Source: Kiritimatiellia bacterium (GTDB taxonomy: Bacteria > Verrucomicrobiota > Kiritimatiellia > RFP12 > UBA1067). Taken from it: a DNA stretch of 64,000 nt. The stretch is taken from positions 119,876-183,875 of the forward strand of contig JAFRBA010000118.1 of assembly GCA_017405115.1 (NCBI GenBank), read 5' to 3'. Of this stretch, positions 17,202 through 25,845 are shown in pieces (position 1 is the first letter of the stretch; every line of letters starts with the position of its first letter). The notes below the pieces were generated by a model that searched no databases, was not told the origin of the DNA, and worked only from the letters and a program-made list of their open reading frames with translations. Position numbers and translations under genes: made by a program.

Positions 17202-18727
17202 AGCAATTCATCGACAAGTTCAAGGCGATGGAAAAGGTGGCGAACGAGACGCTCGCGGCCGATCCAGAAGCCCTTGCCGGTGTCGATTCAATGCCGGGTT
17301 CCGAGCATGACGCTAAGGTTCCGGCTGAAGCGAAGAAGCCGAATCCGGAGGTCGCGCAGGGCCAGCCTGCCGGCGCCACGTCCGCAGAGGGGGCCGTGAA
17401 CGGCGGCGACGCGAAGCCCCTCAACGAGGGCAAGCTCGAGATGGACCAGCCTCTCGAGAACCCTGAGAAGAAGCCGCTCATCACGGACGACGCCCTGACG
17501 GCGAAGGTCGCGAACGCCCAGCTCGTAGGACTCGTCAAGGACCTTCTCGCCGATCTCAAGACCGAGAAGCAGGCCCAGTGCGGAGGCGGCGCGGCCCCTG
17601 CGGCCAAGCCTGCTCCTGCCGCGGCTCCTGCGAATAAGGAAGAGAAGAAGGACGATGGCAATGACGGCAAGGGCGGCGAGAAGAAGGCCAGCCCTGAAAA
17701 CGTCATCAAGCTCGACGACGAGACGATCGCCAAGCTCGCGGCCGCGCAGGTCGCTTTCGCGAACGGTCGCGCCGCAGCCGAGAAGGTCATCAAGCAGGCA
17801 TCCGGCAAGAAGGAGGAGGCGCTCACTCCAGAGGCCGCTCGCGCGCTCATCAAGGCCGCGTGCATCAAGGAGGCGCAGGAGCAGGGCATGGACCCCGCAG
17901 CCGCCGAGGCCGCCGTCGACAACGCGATGCTGACAGCCGGCGTGGCTCCTGAGGCCGCCGCAGCCGATGCCGGCGCCGCAGCCGCCGACGCCGGCGCAGC
18001 GGAAGCCGCCGCTGCCGATGCCGGTGCCGATGCGGGTGCCGCTGAGATGCCAGATGACGTGACGGAGGAGGAGCTTGCGACGGCGATCGTCGACCTCGTC
18101 TCGTCCGGCGAGCTCGATCCAGACACGGCGAAGGCGCTTGTCGAGGAGATCGCAGGCGACGAAGGCGCTGCCGGTCCTACCGAGGACCAGGCGGCCGAGA
18201 TCATCGCTCAGGGTCTTGAGAGCGGCGAGATCACTCCGGAGCAGGCCCAGCAGATCGCAGCAGCCGTCGAGGGCGGCGCCGCGGATTCGTCCGCCGCAGC
18301 TGCCGATGCAGGCGCCGCTGCCGCAGACGCAGGCGCAGCCGATGCCGAGGCTCAGGGTGCTGCAGATGCGGAGGCCGCGATCAAGGACGCTCAGGATGAG
18401 GCGCAGGGCGCCGCCGACGCAGAGGCCGCGATGAAGGCCGCTTCGGAACAGATCCGCCAGAACACGATCCAGAAGGTCGCCGCCAAGATCATCGAGAAGC
18501 GCGCCGCCGCTCAGGCACCTGCGCCCGGCTCGAAGGTGATGGCGAAGGTGGCCTCCATCCTTCAGGCCAAGGTCGCCGAGAAGAAGGCTGCCGCGGCCAA
18601 GCCTGCCGACGAATCCGAGACGAAGTACATCGAGGGCTTCCGCAAGAAGGCAGAGGAGATGGGCGTCGACCCTTCTCTCCTCGCGAAATACGTCGTCGAG
18701 CGTCAGTCCCAGGCTCAGGCCAAGTAA
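17186..18727 (+). CDS. Ala-rich head scaffold/core protein
   Basis: A 513-residue acidic, Ala-rich protein; ATG 17186 follows AAGGAG by 6 bases. It has low-complexity Ala/Asp/Gly tracts (repeats of AADAGAA type, about 255-290 and 370-410), helical charged stretches, and a C-terminal module YIEGFRKKAEEMGVDPSLL. That module recurs at the N-terminus of the protein at 25842. Position between the prohead protease and the capsid gene, together with the lack of cysteines beyond a few and the helical, disordered composition, matches phage scaffold or core proteins removed by the protease. Very strong G+C at third positions indicates high expression. Confidence 0.65.
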   Translation: MAVVMKQFIDKFKAMEKVANETLAADPEALAGVDSMPGSEHDAKVPAEAKKPNPEVAQGQPAGATSAEGAVNGGDAKPLNEGKLEMDQPLENPEKKPLITDDALTAKVANAQLVGLVKDLLADLKTEKQAQCGGGAAPAAKPAPAAAPANKEEKKDDGNDGKGGEKKASPENVIKLDDETIAKLAAAQVAFANGRAAAEKVIKQASGKKEEALTPEAARALIKAACIKEAQEQGMDPAAAEAAVDNAMLTAGVAPEAAAADAGAAAADAGAAEAAAADAGADAGAAEMPDDVTEEELATAIVDLVSSGELDPDTAKALVEEIAGDEGAAGPTEDQAAEIIAQGLESGEITPEQAQQIAAAVEGGAADSSAAAADAGAAAADAGAADAEAQGAADAEAAIKDAQDEAQGAADAEAAMKAASEQIRQNTIQKVAAKIIEKRAAAQAPAPGSKVMAKVASILQAKVAEKKAAAAKPADESETKYIEGFRKKAEEMGVDPSLLAKYVVERQSQAQAK

Positions 18728-18744
18728 CGGCGAGGTGCAGTTCC

Positions 18745-19182
18745 ATGGGCGCAAACACCAAGATTGAGAGCGGTCTTCCTCCTGAAGCCAAGGAGCTTCA
18801 GAAGGAGGCCCGCATCCTCGACCTTTGCAGCCTCGCGAAGCGCACTACGGAAAAGCTCGCTGAGGCAGAGGCTGAGATCGGGGAGACGAAGAGCAAACTC
18901 AAAAATTTCGTTGAGGCCCGTGAGTGCTTCAACAAGAAGGCCGCGCACGCCGCTAAGGTTTTGGCCGGATGCGGCGCGATCGAAAACGACAAGGTTGACG
19001 AGTTCGTCAGCAAAGTCGCGGAGGATCCAAGCGGAGTCTGGGACCTGGTCGAGAAGATGGCGGAGAACATCTCCGCGCCCACTCTCGGCAGCGCTTCCGA
19101 ATTCCCTTCCTCCCGAGGCGTCGATGATCCGTGGTCTAAGCTGATCTTCGGCGAACGCCGGGGGTCGGGATACGTGGACTGA
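18745..19182 (+). CDS. coiled-coil head-associated protein, 145 aa
   Basis: ATG 18745 follows a GAGGTG element. Residues about 15-55 form a predicted coiled coil rich in Leu, Ala, Glu and Lys (LAKRTTEKLAEAEAEIGETK). The C-terminus is Ser/Pro/Gly-rich and probably disordered. It lies between the scaffold and decoration genes, so a scaffold accessory or minor head role is plausible. No family is recognised. Confidence 0.6.
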   Translation: MGANTKIESGLPPEAKELQKEARILDLCSLAKRTTEKLAEAEAEIGETKSKLKNFVEARECFNKKAAHAAKVLAGCGAIENDKVDEFVSKVAEDPSGVWDLVEKMAENISAPTLGSASEFPSSRGVDDPWSKLIFGERRGSGYVD

Positions 19183-19237
19183 CGCACGGGAAGGTCCAGA
19201 AACAGACAACCAAAACCAAACAAGAGGTTAAAAGAAA

Positions 19238-19774
19238 ATGGGATGGTTCAGCCCAGTCAAGGGGTCTTACCCCAGCCTCGCGCAGGTCGACAAGACCCTT
19301 CCGGTAGCGGAAGGCGTCACGACGATCCAGCGGGGTTCCATCGTGGCCCTCGGTTCCGACACCGACGGCAAGCCCGTGTGGAAGCTGCCTGCCGGTAACA
19401 CCGACAAGCTCCTGTACGTGGCTCTCCAGGATTACACCGATCCGACGGCCGGTTTCGCCGGCACGGCGTTCGACCCGAAGGGCGGCGTTCCAGCCATCAC
19501 GGGCATCGACCTCGCCCAGGACGGCGAGTACGAGACGTCCGTGTTCGACGGCAACGCCACGTACGCGATCGGCGATCCGCTCAAGGCCGGCACCGACGGC
19601 GTGCTCACGAAGGGCGTCGAGGGCACCGACTTCATCGTCGGCTACGTCACCGCGGTTCCGACCGACCGCTGGATCAACAACGCCATCGCGGTTCCGAAGA
19701 ACGGCACCGACCAGCGTCTCGCGATCCGCACCGGCGCGACCAAGACGGTCATCCGCTTCAAGACCGCCGTGTAA
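19238..19774 (+). CDS. head decoration protein candidate
   Basis: A 178-residue, beta-rich, Gly/Thr/Asp-rich protein immediately upstream of the major capsid gene (14 bases apart), with AGAGG before its ATG. The size, composition (few Cys, many small residues; ends in IRFKTAV) and position match head decoration or stabilisation proteins that bind the capsid surface. Codon use is strongly biased toward C-ending codons, as in the capsid gene, which indicates very high expression. A minor capsid or fibre role cannot be excluded. Confidence 0.65.
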   Translation: MGWFSPVKGSYPSLAQVDKTLPVAEGVTTIQRGSIVALGSDTDGKPVWKLPAGNTDKLLYVALQDYTDPTAGFAGTAFDPKGGVPAITGIDLAQDGEYETSVFDGNATYAIGDPLKAGTDGVLTKGVEGTDFIVGYVTAVPTDRWINNAIAVPKNGTDQRLAIRTGATKTVIRFKTAV

Positions 19775-19788
19775 GGAAGGAGTTCGAC

Positions 19789-20808
19789 ATGTACAAGGAC
19801 GCAAAAGAGCAGATGATCGACGCCAACCTCTTCCAGATGCTCAAGGAGGGCGAAGGAAGGGACGGCAACATCAAGAAGGTCGCCCAGGCGGCCTCCGACG
19901 TGACCCGCACGCAGATCCGTGAAGGTTCCTTCGCGAACAAGATCCTCCCTCCGGAGACGATCGGCAACGAGCGCCTCACGAAGACCATGACCGAGGACCT
20001 GATCGTGATCGACGACCTCGAGCCTGATTCGCCCGGCGCGAAGTACGTGCCGTTCGAGACGGTCCCCGAGGGCGAGATCATCACCGGTTCGCGGTACATC
20101 ACGCCGATGGCGCGCATCGTTACGCCGAAGTTCACCAAGGACATCGACCAGCTGCGCACCTACGACTACCCGATCCGCAAGATCCTGACCGACAACTCGA
20201 TCAAGGACGGCATGGCGACGCACGACCGCAAGTTCATCGAGACGGTGAACTCGATCGTGACGAACACCGAGGACGGTCCCGGCACCGTGCACCCCGTCAC
20301 CCGCAAGCTGCAGTTCATCGACTTCAACGACGAGCTCAACCGCTCGAACTTCGTTGACGCGACGAAGATGCTGCCGCGCGGCAACGAGAACGGCAAGTTC
20401 GTGGCGCGCAACTACCTCATGCTGGCGCATGAGAACACGCTGCGCGAGATCCTCAAGCTCGACCGTCAGGAAGTCGGCGGCGACAAGGCGCAGGACTTCT
20501 TCCTCAACGGCCTCACCGAGACGTCGCTCTTCGGCATCAAGGCCGTGTCCACGATCAAGAACAACCTCGTCCCGGAGGGCTTCGTGTACTTCTTCGCGGA
20601 GCCGTCGTTCCTCGGCCACAACTACACGCTGACCGACTGGACGATGTACCTCAACAAGGAGGCGTTCTTCATCACGTGGTTCAGCTACTGGCTGGGCGGC
20701 TTCTCCTTCGGCAACATCGCCGGCATGGCGCTTGCCTGCTTCAAGGGCTCGATGCAGCCCGACGGCCTGGAGAAGTACAACGAGCTGGTCGGCGGATCCT
20801 CTTCGTGA
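19789..20808 (+). CDS. major capsid protein, HK97 fold
   Basis: A 339-residue protein with a strong AAGGAAGGAG ribosome site. It has the features of phage HK97-fold capsid proteins: an N-terminal helical arm, the TRTQIREGSFANKILPPETI block, a P-domain/E-loop-like central region, and a hydrophobic C-terminal A-domain region (FFITWFSYWLGGFSFGNIAGMALA). Its codon use is the most biased in the window, and it sits after the protease, scaffold and decoration genes. An inverted repeat follows the gene (20847-20879). No N-terminal propeptide is obvious, although the first ~30 residues could be removed by the prohead protease. Confidence 0.85.
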   Translation: MYKDAKEQMIDANLFQMLKEGEGRDGNIKKVAQAASDVTRTQIREGSFANKILPPETIGNERLTKTMTEDLIVIDDLEPDSPGAKYVPFETVPEGEIITGSRYITPMARIVTPKFTKDIDQLRTYDYPIRKILTDNSIKDGMATHDRKFIETVNSIVTNTEDGPGTVHPVTRKLQFIDFNDELNRSNFVDATKMLPRGNENGKFVARNYLMLAHENTLREILKLDRQEVGGDKAQDFFLNGLTETSLFGIKAVSTIKNNLVPEGFVYFFAEPSFLGHNYTLTDWTMYLNKEAFFITWFSYWLGGFSFGNIAGMALACFKGSMQPDGLEKYNELVGGSSS

Positions 20809-20846
20809 GGAATCGACGCGCGCCCTTAGCTGGGCGAGTCGAGAGC

Positions 20847-20879
20847 AGGCGGGGCCGGGCTGTTGTCCCGACCCCGCCT
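20847..20879 (+). terminator. strong hairpin after the capsid gene
   Basis: Arms AGGCGGGG (20847-20854) and CCCCGCCT (20872-20879), continued inward by CGGG/CCCG with one C-A mismatch and a 7-base loop. The following bases (GAATCTTT) are only weakly T-rich. It may be a partial terminator or an mRNA-stabilising hairpin that lowers downstream expression relative to capsid protein. A smaller hairpin (CGCCC/GGGCG, 20821-20836) lies just before it. Confidence 0.6.
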
Positions 20880-20904
20880 GAATCTTTACCAAGGAGGCGA
20901 TCAG

Positions 20905-21369
20905 ATGAAGGAACTTGACCTGGAAGAGGTGTTCGCGGCCGGCGCGATGAGCGCGGCGCGCGACCACGGCATGGAGGAGAAGGACGCAGAGGCGTTGGCC
21001 GAGCGCCTGTGCAAGGAGGCGAGGCCGCGCGTCAAGATCGTCGACGACGATGAAGACGAGGGAGACACCTGGTGGAGCCGGAACAAGGGATGGGCGCTTC
21101 CGACAGGAATCGGAATAGGCGCGTTCCTACTCGGTGCTGACGCCGGAAGGAACGGACGCCCAGACAGAAACTACCTCTCGAACGCGGGAAGCCTCCTTTG
21201 GGAAAGAATCCAGTCGCTTCTCGGCATACCGAACAGCTCGCTTTGGAGATCTCTTACGCAGGCAAATCCGAACGTGATCCTCAACCGCGGGTCAAGCGGG
21301 CAGAACGCGTCTGATTCAGCAGGAACGCCAGCTGGCCCCGGAGGGGCCTATCCGAAGGGGGCCGACTGA
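20905..21369 (+). CDS. hypothetical protein with one membrane segment
   Basis: A 154-residue protein; ATG 20905 lies 7 bases after AAGGAGG, so an upstream in-frame start at 20863 was rejected. The N-terminal 35 residues (VFAAGAMSAARDHGMEEKDAEAL) resemble the GF-x-K-A-E-x-x-G-V-D-P module in the scaffold (17186) and coiled-coil (25842) proteins. One hydrophobic segment (about 65-82, GIGIGAFLLG) follows an acidic patch. The C-terminus is Ser/Gly-rich. Its stop overlaps the next start (TGATG). Confidence 0.6.
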   Translation: MKELDLEEVFAAGAMSAARDHGMEEKDAEALAERLCKEARPRVKIVDDDEDEGDTWWSRNKGWALPTGIGIGAFLLGADAGRNGRPDRNYLSNAGSLLWERIQSLLGIPNSSLWRSLTQANPNVILNRGSSGQNASDSAGTPAGPGGAYPKGAD

Positions 21370-21833
21370 TGGCGGGAAATGTGACAGGAAGGAACGGGAA
21401 GAAGGTCGAGCCTGTCGGGAACGACTGCGCGATGACCGACATGGATGTCCGCATCTTCCTCAGGGACACGGATCCCGATGCGAATCTCCTCCTCGACGAC
21501 TTCGAGTTCACGCCGAAGGAGATACGGACGGCCATGAACATCACGGTCGACCGCTGGAACGACACGCCGCCGGAGATCTACAGGATGGACGACGACGAGT
21601 TCCCTTATCGGTCTATCCTCCTTCTCGGCGTCGCATCGAACCTTCTGTCGATGGCCGCGCACAGGTACAGGCGCAACAGCCTCGCGATCAACGCAGGCGG
21701 TACTTCTGTCAACGACCAGGATAAGGCCGGTCAGTACGACCAGGCCGCGGCGAGGCTGAGGGACGAGTACCTTCACATGATCCGGACGAAGAAGCGCGAG
21801 CTGAACGCGAACCTCGGATGGGGATGGGCGTAG
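21369..21833 (+). CDS. head-tail connector/neck protein candidate
   Basis: A 154-residue protein whose ATG overlaps the previous stop. It is acidic and helical, with RIFLRDTDPDANLLLDDFEF, an alternating helical core (ILLLGVASNLLSMAAHRYRR) and a Trp-rich end (GWGWA). Position after the capsid gene and the helical fold are typical of head-completion or connector proteins, but the assignment is only by context and overall appearance. Confidence 0.5.
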   Translation: MAGNVTGRNGKKVEPVGNDCAMTDMDVRIFLRDTDPDANLLLDDFEFTPKEIRTAMNITVDRWNDTPPEIYRMDDDEFPYRSILLLGVASNLLSMAAHRYRRNSLAINAGGTSVNDQDKAGQYDQAAARLRDEYLHMIRTKKRELNANLGWGWA

Positions 21834-21836
21834 CAG

Positions 21837-22397
21837 ATGTGCCCCGAGAAGTATGTAAGCCAGTCCGGAGGATTCAAGTGCCACCCGATCATCGTGAAGG
21901 TGACGCACAAGTTCAACATAACTTACACGTGCTACGGATGGAGCATGGTCCATACAGAGGCAGGCCCTGTGGTTAATAGTCCGACATGCACGAACTGCAC
22001 GCTTGTCAGCATGAAGAAAAAGGACAAGGGACACGTCAGGACGACAACTTTCTGGCTCGCGCTTTCGATCGGGGAATCGTCAGACTGCAACACGAGCAGC
22101 CATACGAACGCAAAGGCCGTTTTCATGATAAACCCTCCTCTAAGGGAGTGGAATGGAGGAGGGAGGCCTGGGCCAAAGCCTTATACTACATGGGACAGCG
22201 GAAATCCGTATTTCGACGTAAAGGCAGACGTCACGTATGACTCGAAGCACGATTCTGACAAGTATGTCTACAACAGAACATCAAATCCGCATCCAGACAG
22301 CTACTTCAGCGTTCCTTCAGAGCAGACAAGATACCTGATCGTCAAAATAGACGATGGAGAGCTGTCCGTCCACATCAAGCGAAACAAGGGCGGCTAA
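21837..22397 (+). CDS. hypothetical beta-rich protein, compositional outlier
   Basis: A 186-residue protein starting 3 bases after the previous stop. It is rich in Thr, Asn, Ser, Tyr and Lys with six Cys residues (for example TCTNC), and lacks membrane segments. Its codon use is less G+C-biased than the capsid-region genes and resembles that of the gene at 55505. It may be an accessory (moron-like) or decoration protein. Not recognised. Confidence 0.55.
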   Translation: MCPEKYVSQSGGFKCHPIIVKVTHKFNITYTCYGWSMVHTEAGPVVNSPTCTNCTLVSMKKKDKGHVRTTTFWLALSIGESSDCNTSSHTNAKAVFMINPPLREWNGGGRPGPKPYTTWDSGNPYFDVKADVTYDSKHDSDKYVYNRTSNPHPDSYFSVPSEQTRYLIVKIDDGELSVHIKRNKGG

Positions 22398-22399
22398 TA

Positions 22400-22408
22400 T
22401 GATATAAT
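22400..22408 (+). promoter_or_regulatory. extended -10 promoter element TGATATAAT
   Basis: A perfect TGATATAAT lies 3 bases after the stop of the gene at 21837 and 27 bases before the ATG at 22435. No -35 match is seen at 17 bases. A ribosome site AAGGAG lies between it and the start. Confidence 0.6.
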
Positions 22409-22434
22409 AAGAGAGAAATGACAAAGGAGACACA

Positions 22435-25167
22435 ATGTCACGTCCGACTTTCGATTCGTTGAAGATTCGCCCTCATGTTGGGCGCGAGAACATCCTTTTC
22501 AAGGAAGCGCAGGCGGGGATGCCGGAAGGCGCGCCTCCTGGCGGAATGCCGCCGGAGCCGGGGCAGTCTCCGCAGACCGGCAACCCTGACGAGATGCAGG
22601 CTCCCGAGTCCGCGAACCAGCGTCAGTTCGAGGACGATTTCGGGTCGCTTGCATACCAGTTCGTGCAGGACCGCGCGCCGGCTCTTGTTCCATACATGCT
22701 CGGATTCGAGGTGGTCGACAGGAACGAGGACGGGTCGAAGGCCGTCGGCATCTTCGGCTACAAGGTCGACGACGACTTCTACTACATCCCGTGCTTCTTC
22801 CTGAACAACCAGGTGCGCGGCGTCGACATGATCCTCAACAAGAAGACGAACCAGTTCGTCCCGTTGACCGAGAAGTGGATCGACTACATCGTCAACAAGC
22901 ACTCCATCCGCATCGGTTCGCCGGCGAACAACGACGTTCGCGACACGATGAGGAACCCGGACCTCACGTTCGTGCAGCGTCCTCAGACGGCGCTCGGGAA
23001 GATCGCCGAGGATGCGTCTCCGTGGTCTCCTGCAGAGGCTTGGGAGCACGTCAAGGAGGCTACTGCAAAGCTACTCTCTGACGCGGCGTTCAACGAGATG
23101 CTTTCGGGCGCCGTGAGTAACGGAAACGTCGAGAAGTCGGCCGAGTCCAAGTATGTCAAGGACTTCATGGAGAAGGTCGGAGGCCCTGAATGCATGTCGA
23201 GCTTCCTCAAGACCCTTCACGACGTTGATTTCGCGAACTCCTTCCTCTCGCTCTACAAGGACGCGGAGGCGATCTTCACGGACAAGCTCGTCAACGCGTC
23301 CATCCACGTCGACCGCATGAGGAAGATCGCGGCGTCGAAGCCGAAGGTCAGGATCGTGGACTCGACGGAAGGCCTCGTCAAGGCGTCTCAGGACGTTCCG
23401 GCATCAGACGTCGGTGAGGAGGACAAGCCTCTCACGGTCGAGGAGAACGCGCGCCAGATCGTCGAGCGCGACTTCACGATCGATGATTCGCGCAATGACG
23501 ACGAGGTGTCCAAGGTGACTGACGAGAAGGCTCTCGTCGACTTCGAGCACCGGTTCAACCCGCCGGACGGCGTGGGCAGATACAATTTCATGATGTCGGA
23601 CGGCGTCTCTCGGGAGGGCATACTGCTCAATTCGGTCATGTCTCCCTGCTGCGGAAAGGACATGACGTTCGTCGTGTTCGAGGACGACGGAAACGTCCTC
23701 GCCGAGGCCTGCCCGCGTTCCGTCATGACTACCGAGTTCGGTGAGGACCCGGCCGACGACGACAAGTTCGACGACTTGAAGAAGCTCTACGACAAGGCAA
23801 TTCCGATTTCAGACATCGAGATCGGTTCTTCCGAAAGAAACGGAGACCCGAAACCTTATCTGTTCATAGACGAGAACGGAAACGCGGCCGGTCCTTTCGG
23901 AATCAAGTTCGTCCTGTCGGACGGAGACCACGTCAGGTTCGGGACCGGATACGTGTCCGACTGCACGATCACGACGCCGAACAGCTCGGGGCTTGAGGAG
24001 AGCTACGGGTTCATGGACTGGGACCTGCGAGACAAGTTCCACGACAAGGACGGGCGGAGAGACAGAAACGGAATGCGCTGCGACGCTCCGTGCTGCGAGG
24101 ATTGCTCTGACAGGGACTTCATAACGGTCGGCACGTTCTCCGGACTCCCGAAGAAGACGAGCGCAGGAATCATCATCCCGAAGGACTGGAAGGCTCTCGA
24201 GCTGAAGGTCGCCAAGCGCTGGGCTCCATACGTCGAGAACGAGAAGCCGGAAGACCGTCAGGTTCGCGAGGCAAAGTTCGCGAAGGAGTACGCCGAGTTC
24301 AAGTCCAAGTACACGTTCGCGAGCGCGATCGACATCCTCGAGGAGATGCGCAGCGAGGGAATCGAGCGCATCAAGGTCGCGTCGGACGGAGTCGACTACA
24401 CGTTCAAGGTCGACGGAGCTCCAAAGGCTCATGGCCCGATGGGCTACAAGGCCGCCGCAGTCGATCTCGTCACGAGGTTCGGACTCCGTCCTCGTCGCGC
24501 GTTCTCCGTCCTGTCAAAGGTCGCATCCGAAGGAAGCGTCAGGCTGCTCGTCAAGGTTCCATGGCTCGTCGATTCCGGAAAGACGGAGAAGAAGGCTCAG
24601 GACAACCTCGTCAACGTGGCGATGCCGGCTCCGCTCGAGCAGATTCCGTCCATCGACCCGTACTCGGGAATCCCCGTGTACCAGTCCCCGTACGTCGACA
24701 TGACGCAGGGCCAGTTCACCGGCGTTCCTGGCCTTCCTCCGGAGGGCGGCATGACGCGCGGGATCAACATCGGCGGCGAGATGGAGCGCACGATGGGTCA
24801 GGACGCGTATCCTGACGAGCACAACGACTCGATGAACGGCGCCCTTCCGATCGACGAGGAGGCCCGTCGGCTTGCCGAGGAGGCCGCCGCCGCAGGACAG
24901 AGGCACGTGTTCGACCAGGCGGCGATCGGCGGCCTCGCGAAGGTGTACGACACGGCGAGCGTCGTCGACTCCTACATCCCAGACTTCATGGACACGATCG
25001 ACAGGCTTGGGCGAATCCTCTTCCTGTTCTACTGGAAGCACGAGGACTTCAACCAGCGTTACGGGAACGACGACATGGTCCAGATGGAGGACCGTCTCCG
25101 CAACGTGTTCAAGCAGATGGGCGAGCTGACGCTCGGACTCAAGGAAAAGGCCGTACACAAGGAATAG
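22435..25167 (+). CDS. large virion structural protein, 910 aa, unknown family
   Basis: Starts at ATG 22435 behind its own promoter element and AAGGAG. The N-terminus carries ILFKEAQAGMPEG and then a Pro/Gly/Glu-rich disordered stretch (about 27-60). Two compact Cys clusters occur: SPCCGKDMTF near residue 405 and CDAPCCEDC near residue 545. The second half contains a Pro-rich segment (about 730-790) and an amphipathic, aromatic C-terminal helix (DTIDRLGRILFLFYWKHEDF). It is long enough for a portal, but I see no portal signature. It sits between capsid/connector and tail genes, so a vertex or neck role is plausible. Confidence 0.55.
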   Translation: MSRPTFDSLKIRPHVGRENILFKEAQAGMPEGAPPGGMPPEPGQSPQTGNPDEMQAPESANQRQFEDDFGSLAYQFVQDRAPALVPYMLGFEVVDRNEDGSKAVGIFGYKVDDDFYYIPCFFLNNQVRGVDMILNKKTNQFVPLTEKWIDYIVNKHSIRIGSPANNDVRDTMRNPDLTFVQRPQTALGKIAEDASPWSPAEAWEHVKEATAKLLSDAAFNEMLSGAVSNGNVEKSAESKYVKDFMEKVGGPECMSSFLKTLHDVDFANSFLSLYKDAEAIFTDKLVNASIHVDRMRKIAASKPKVRIVDSTEGLVKASQDVPASDVGEEDKPLTVEENARQIVERDFTIDDSRNDDEVSKVTDEKALVDFEHRFNPPDGVGRYNFMMSDGVSREGILLNSVMSPCCGKDMTFVVFEDDGNVLAEACPRSVMTTEFGEDPADDDKFDDLKKLYDKAIPISDIEIGSSERNGDPKPYLFIDENGNAAGPFGIKFVLSDGDHVRFGTGYVSDCTITTPNSSGLEESYGFMDWDLRDKFHDKDGRRDRNGMRCDAPCCEDCSDRDFITVGTFSGLPKKTSAGIIIPKDWKALELKVAKRWAPYVENEKPEDRQVREAKFAKEYAEFKSKYTFASAIDILEEMRSEGIERIKVASDGVDYTFKVDGAPKAHGPMGYKAAAVDLVTRFGLRPRRAFSVLSKVASEGSVRLLVKVPWLVDSGKTEKKAQDNLVNVAMPAPLEQIPSIDPYSGIPVYQSPYVDMTQGQFTGVPGLPPEGGMTRGINIGGEMERTMGQDAYPDEHNDSMNGALPIDEEARRLAEEAAAAGQRHVFDQAAIGGLAKVYDTASVVDSYIPDFMDTIDRLGRILFLFYWKHEDFNQRYGNDDMVQMEDRLRNVFKQMGELTLGLKEKAVHKE

Positions 25168-25179
25168 AAGGTAAAAATC

Positions 25180-25845
25180 ATGGCAAACATCTCAGCACTC
25201 GAGAAACTCGCGCAGGCTTCTCCGCCCACGGACTTCGTCCTCGGAAGGCTGTCGACGCGCGCGCTTGGATACGTGAATCCGCTGGCGGCGATCCTCGCGA
25301 ACAACGCCGGGTACGTGACCGGTCTTGTATCGGACGAGGACAACGAACAGAAGAGCGTATGGCCGGCCGTGATACCCGGAGTCGGCTCGTACCGTCTCGC
25401 AAACCGCATCAAGACGCAGGTCAAGCGCGAGCTCCGCGACATCGAGAAGGACAAGAAGAACGAAGGCGCGCGGCCTGTCGCACATGCAATAGCCGAGCAC
25501 ATCGGCCCGGCCACGTCCGTCCTCGCAAGCATGGGCGTCGGGGCCGGCGCTGGCGCGCTCGTCGAAAACGCGCTCAACAAGGGCCGCGACATTGGTGGTG
25601 GCGCAAGCACGGGCGCGTATCTGGGCGCCGGAGTGGCAGGTGCCGCAACTATCGCCGCCATGATCGCCTCCGCGATCAAGCGCCGTAGGTCGAAGCAGGA
25701 GCAGATCGAGTCGGACAAGGGATCCATACTCATGAAGTACCTCGTGCCGGGCACGGGGACGTACGACTATTTCAAGCGTCTGGGCCGTTCCCAGGGTGAG
25801 CGCGACGAAGCTGAACAGGAAAAGAAAAACAAGGATAAGAAATGA
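25180..25845 (+). CDS. Gly/Ala-rich membrane-prone virion protein
   Basis: A 221-residue protein, 12 bases after the previous gene. The N-terminus ISALEKLAQASPPTDF resembles that of the protein at 1796. Two Gly/Ala-rich segments (about 106-125, VLASMGVGAGAGALVENAL; and about 141-165, GAYLGAGVAGAATIAAMIAS) look like glycine zippers and are flanked by basic stretches. The C-terminus is highly charged. The stop overlaps the next start (ATGA). Function unknown; a head-internal or ejected membrane-active protein is plausible. Confidence 0.6.
   Translation: MANISALEKLAQASPPTDFVLGRLSTRALGYVNPLAAILANNAGYVTGLVSDEDNEQKSVWPAVIPGVGSYRLANRIKTQVKRELRDIEKDKKNEGARPVAHAIAEHIGPATSVLASMGVGAGAGALVENALNKGRDIGGGASTGAYLGAGVAGAATIAAMIASAIKRRRSKQEQIESDKGSILMKYLVPGTGTYDYFKRLGRSQGERDEAEQEKKNKDKK

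Noticed and set aside
17014..18754. Long minus-strand open frames opposite the Ala-rich scaffold gene
   Set aside because: They arise from the GCC/GCA-rich repeats of the plus-strand gene; no ribosome site, no family signal and opposite to a convincing gene.
22435..25167. Portal protein
   Set aside because: The size and place would allow it but no portal-like stem/crown pattern or motif could be seen.
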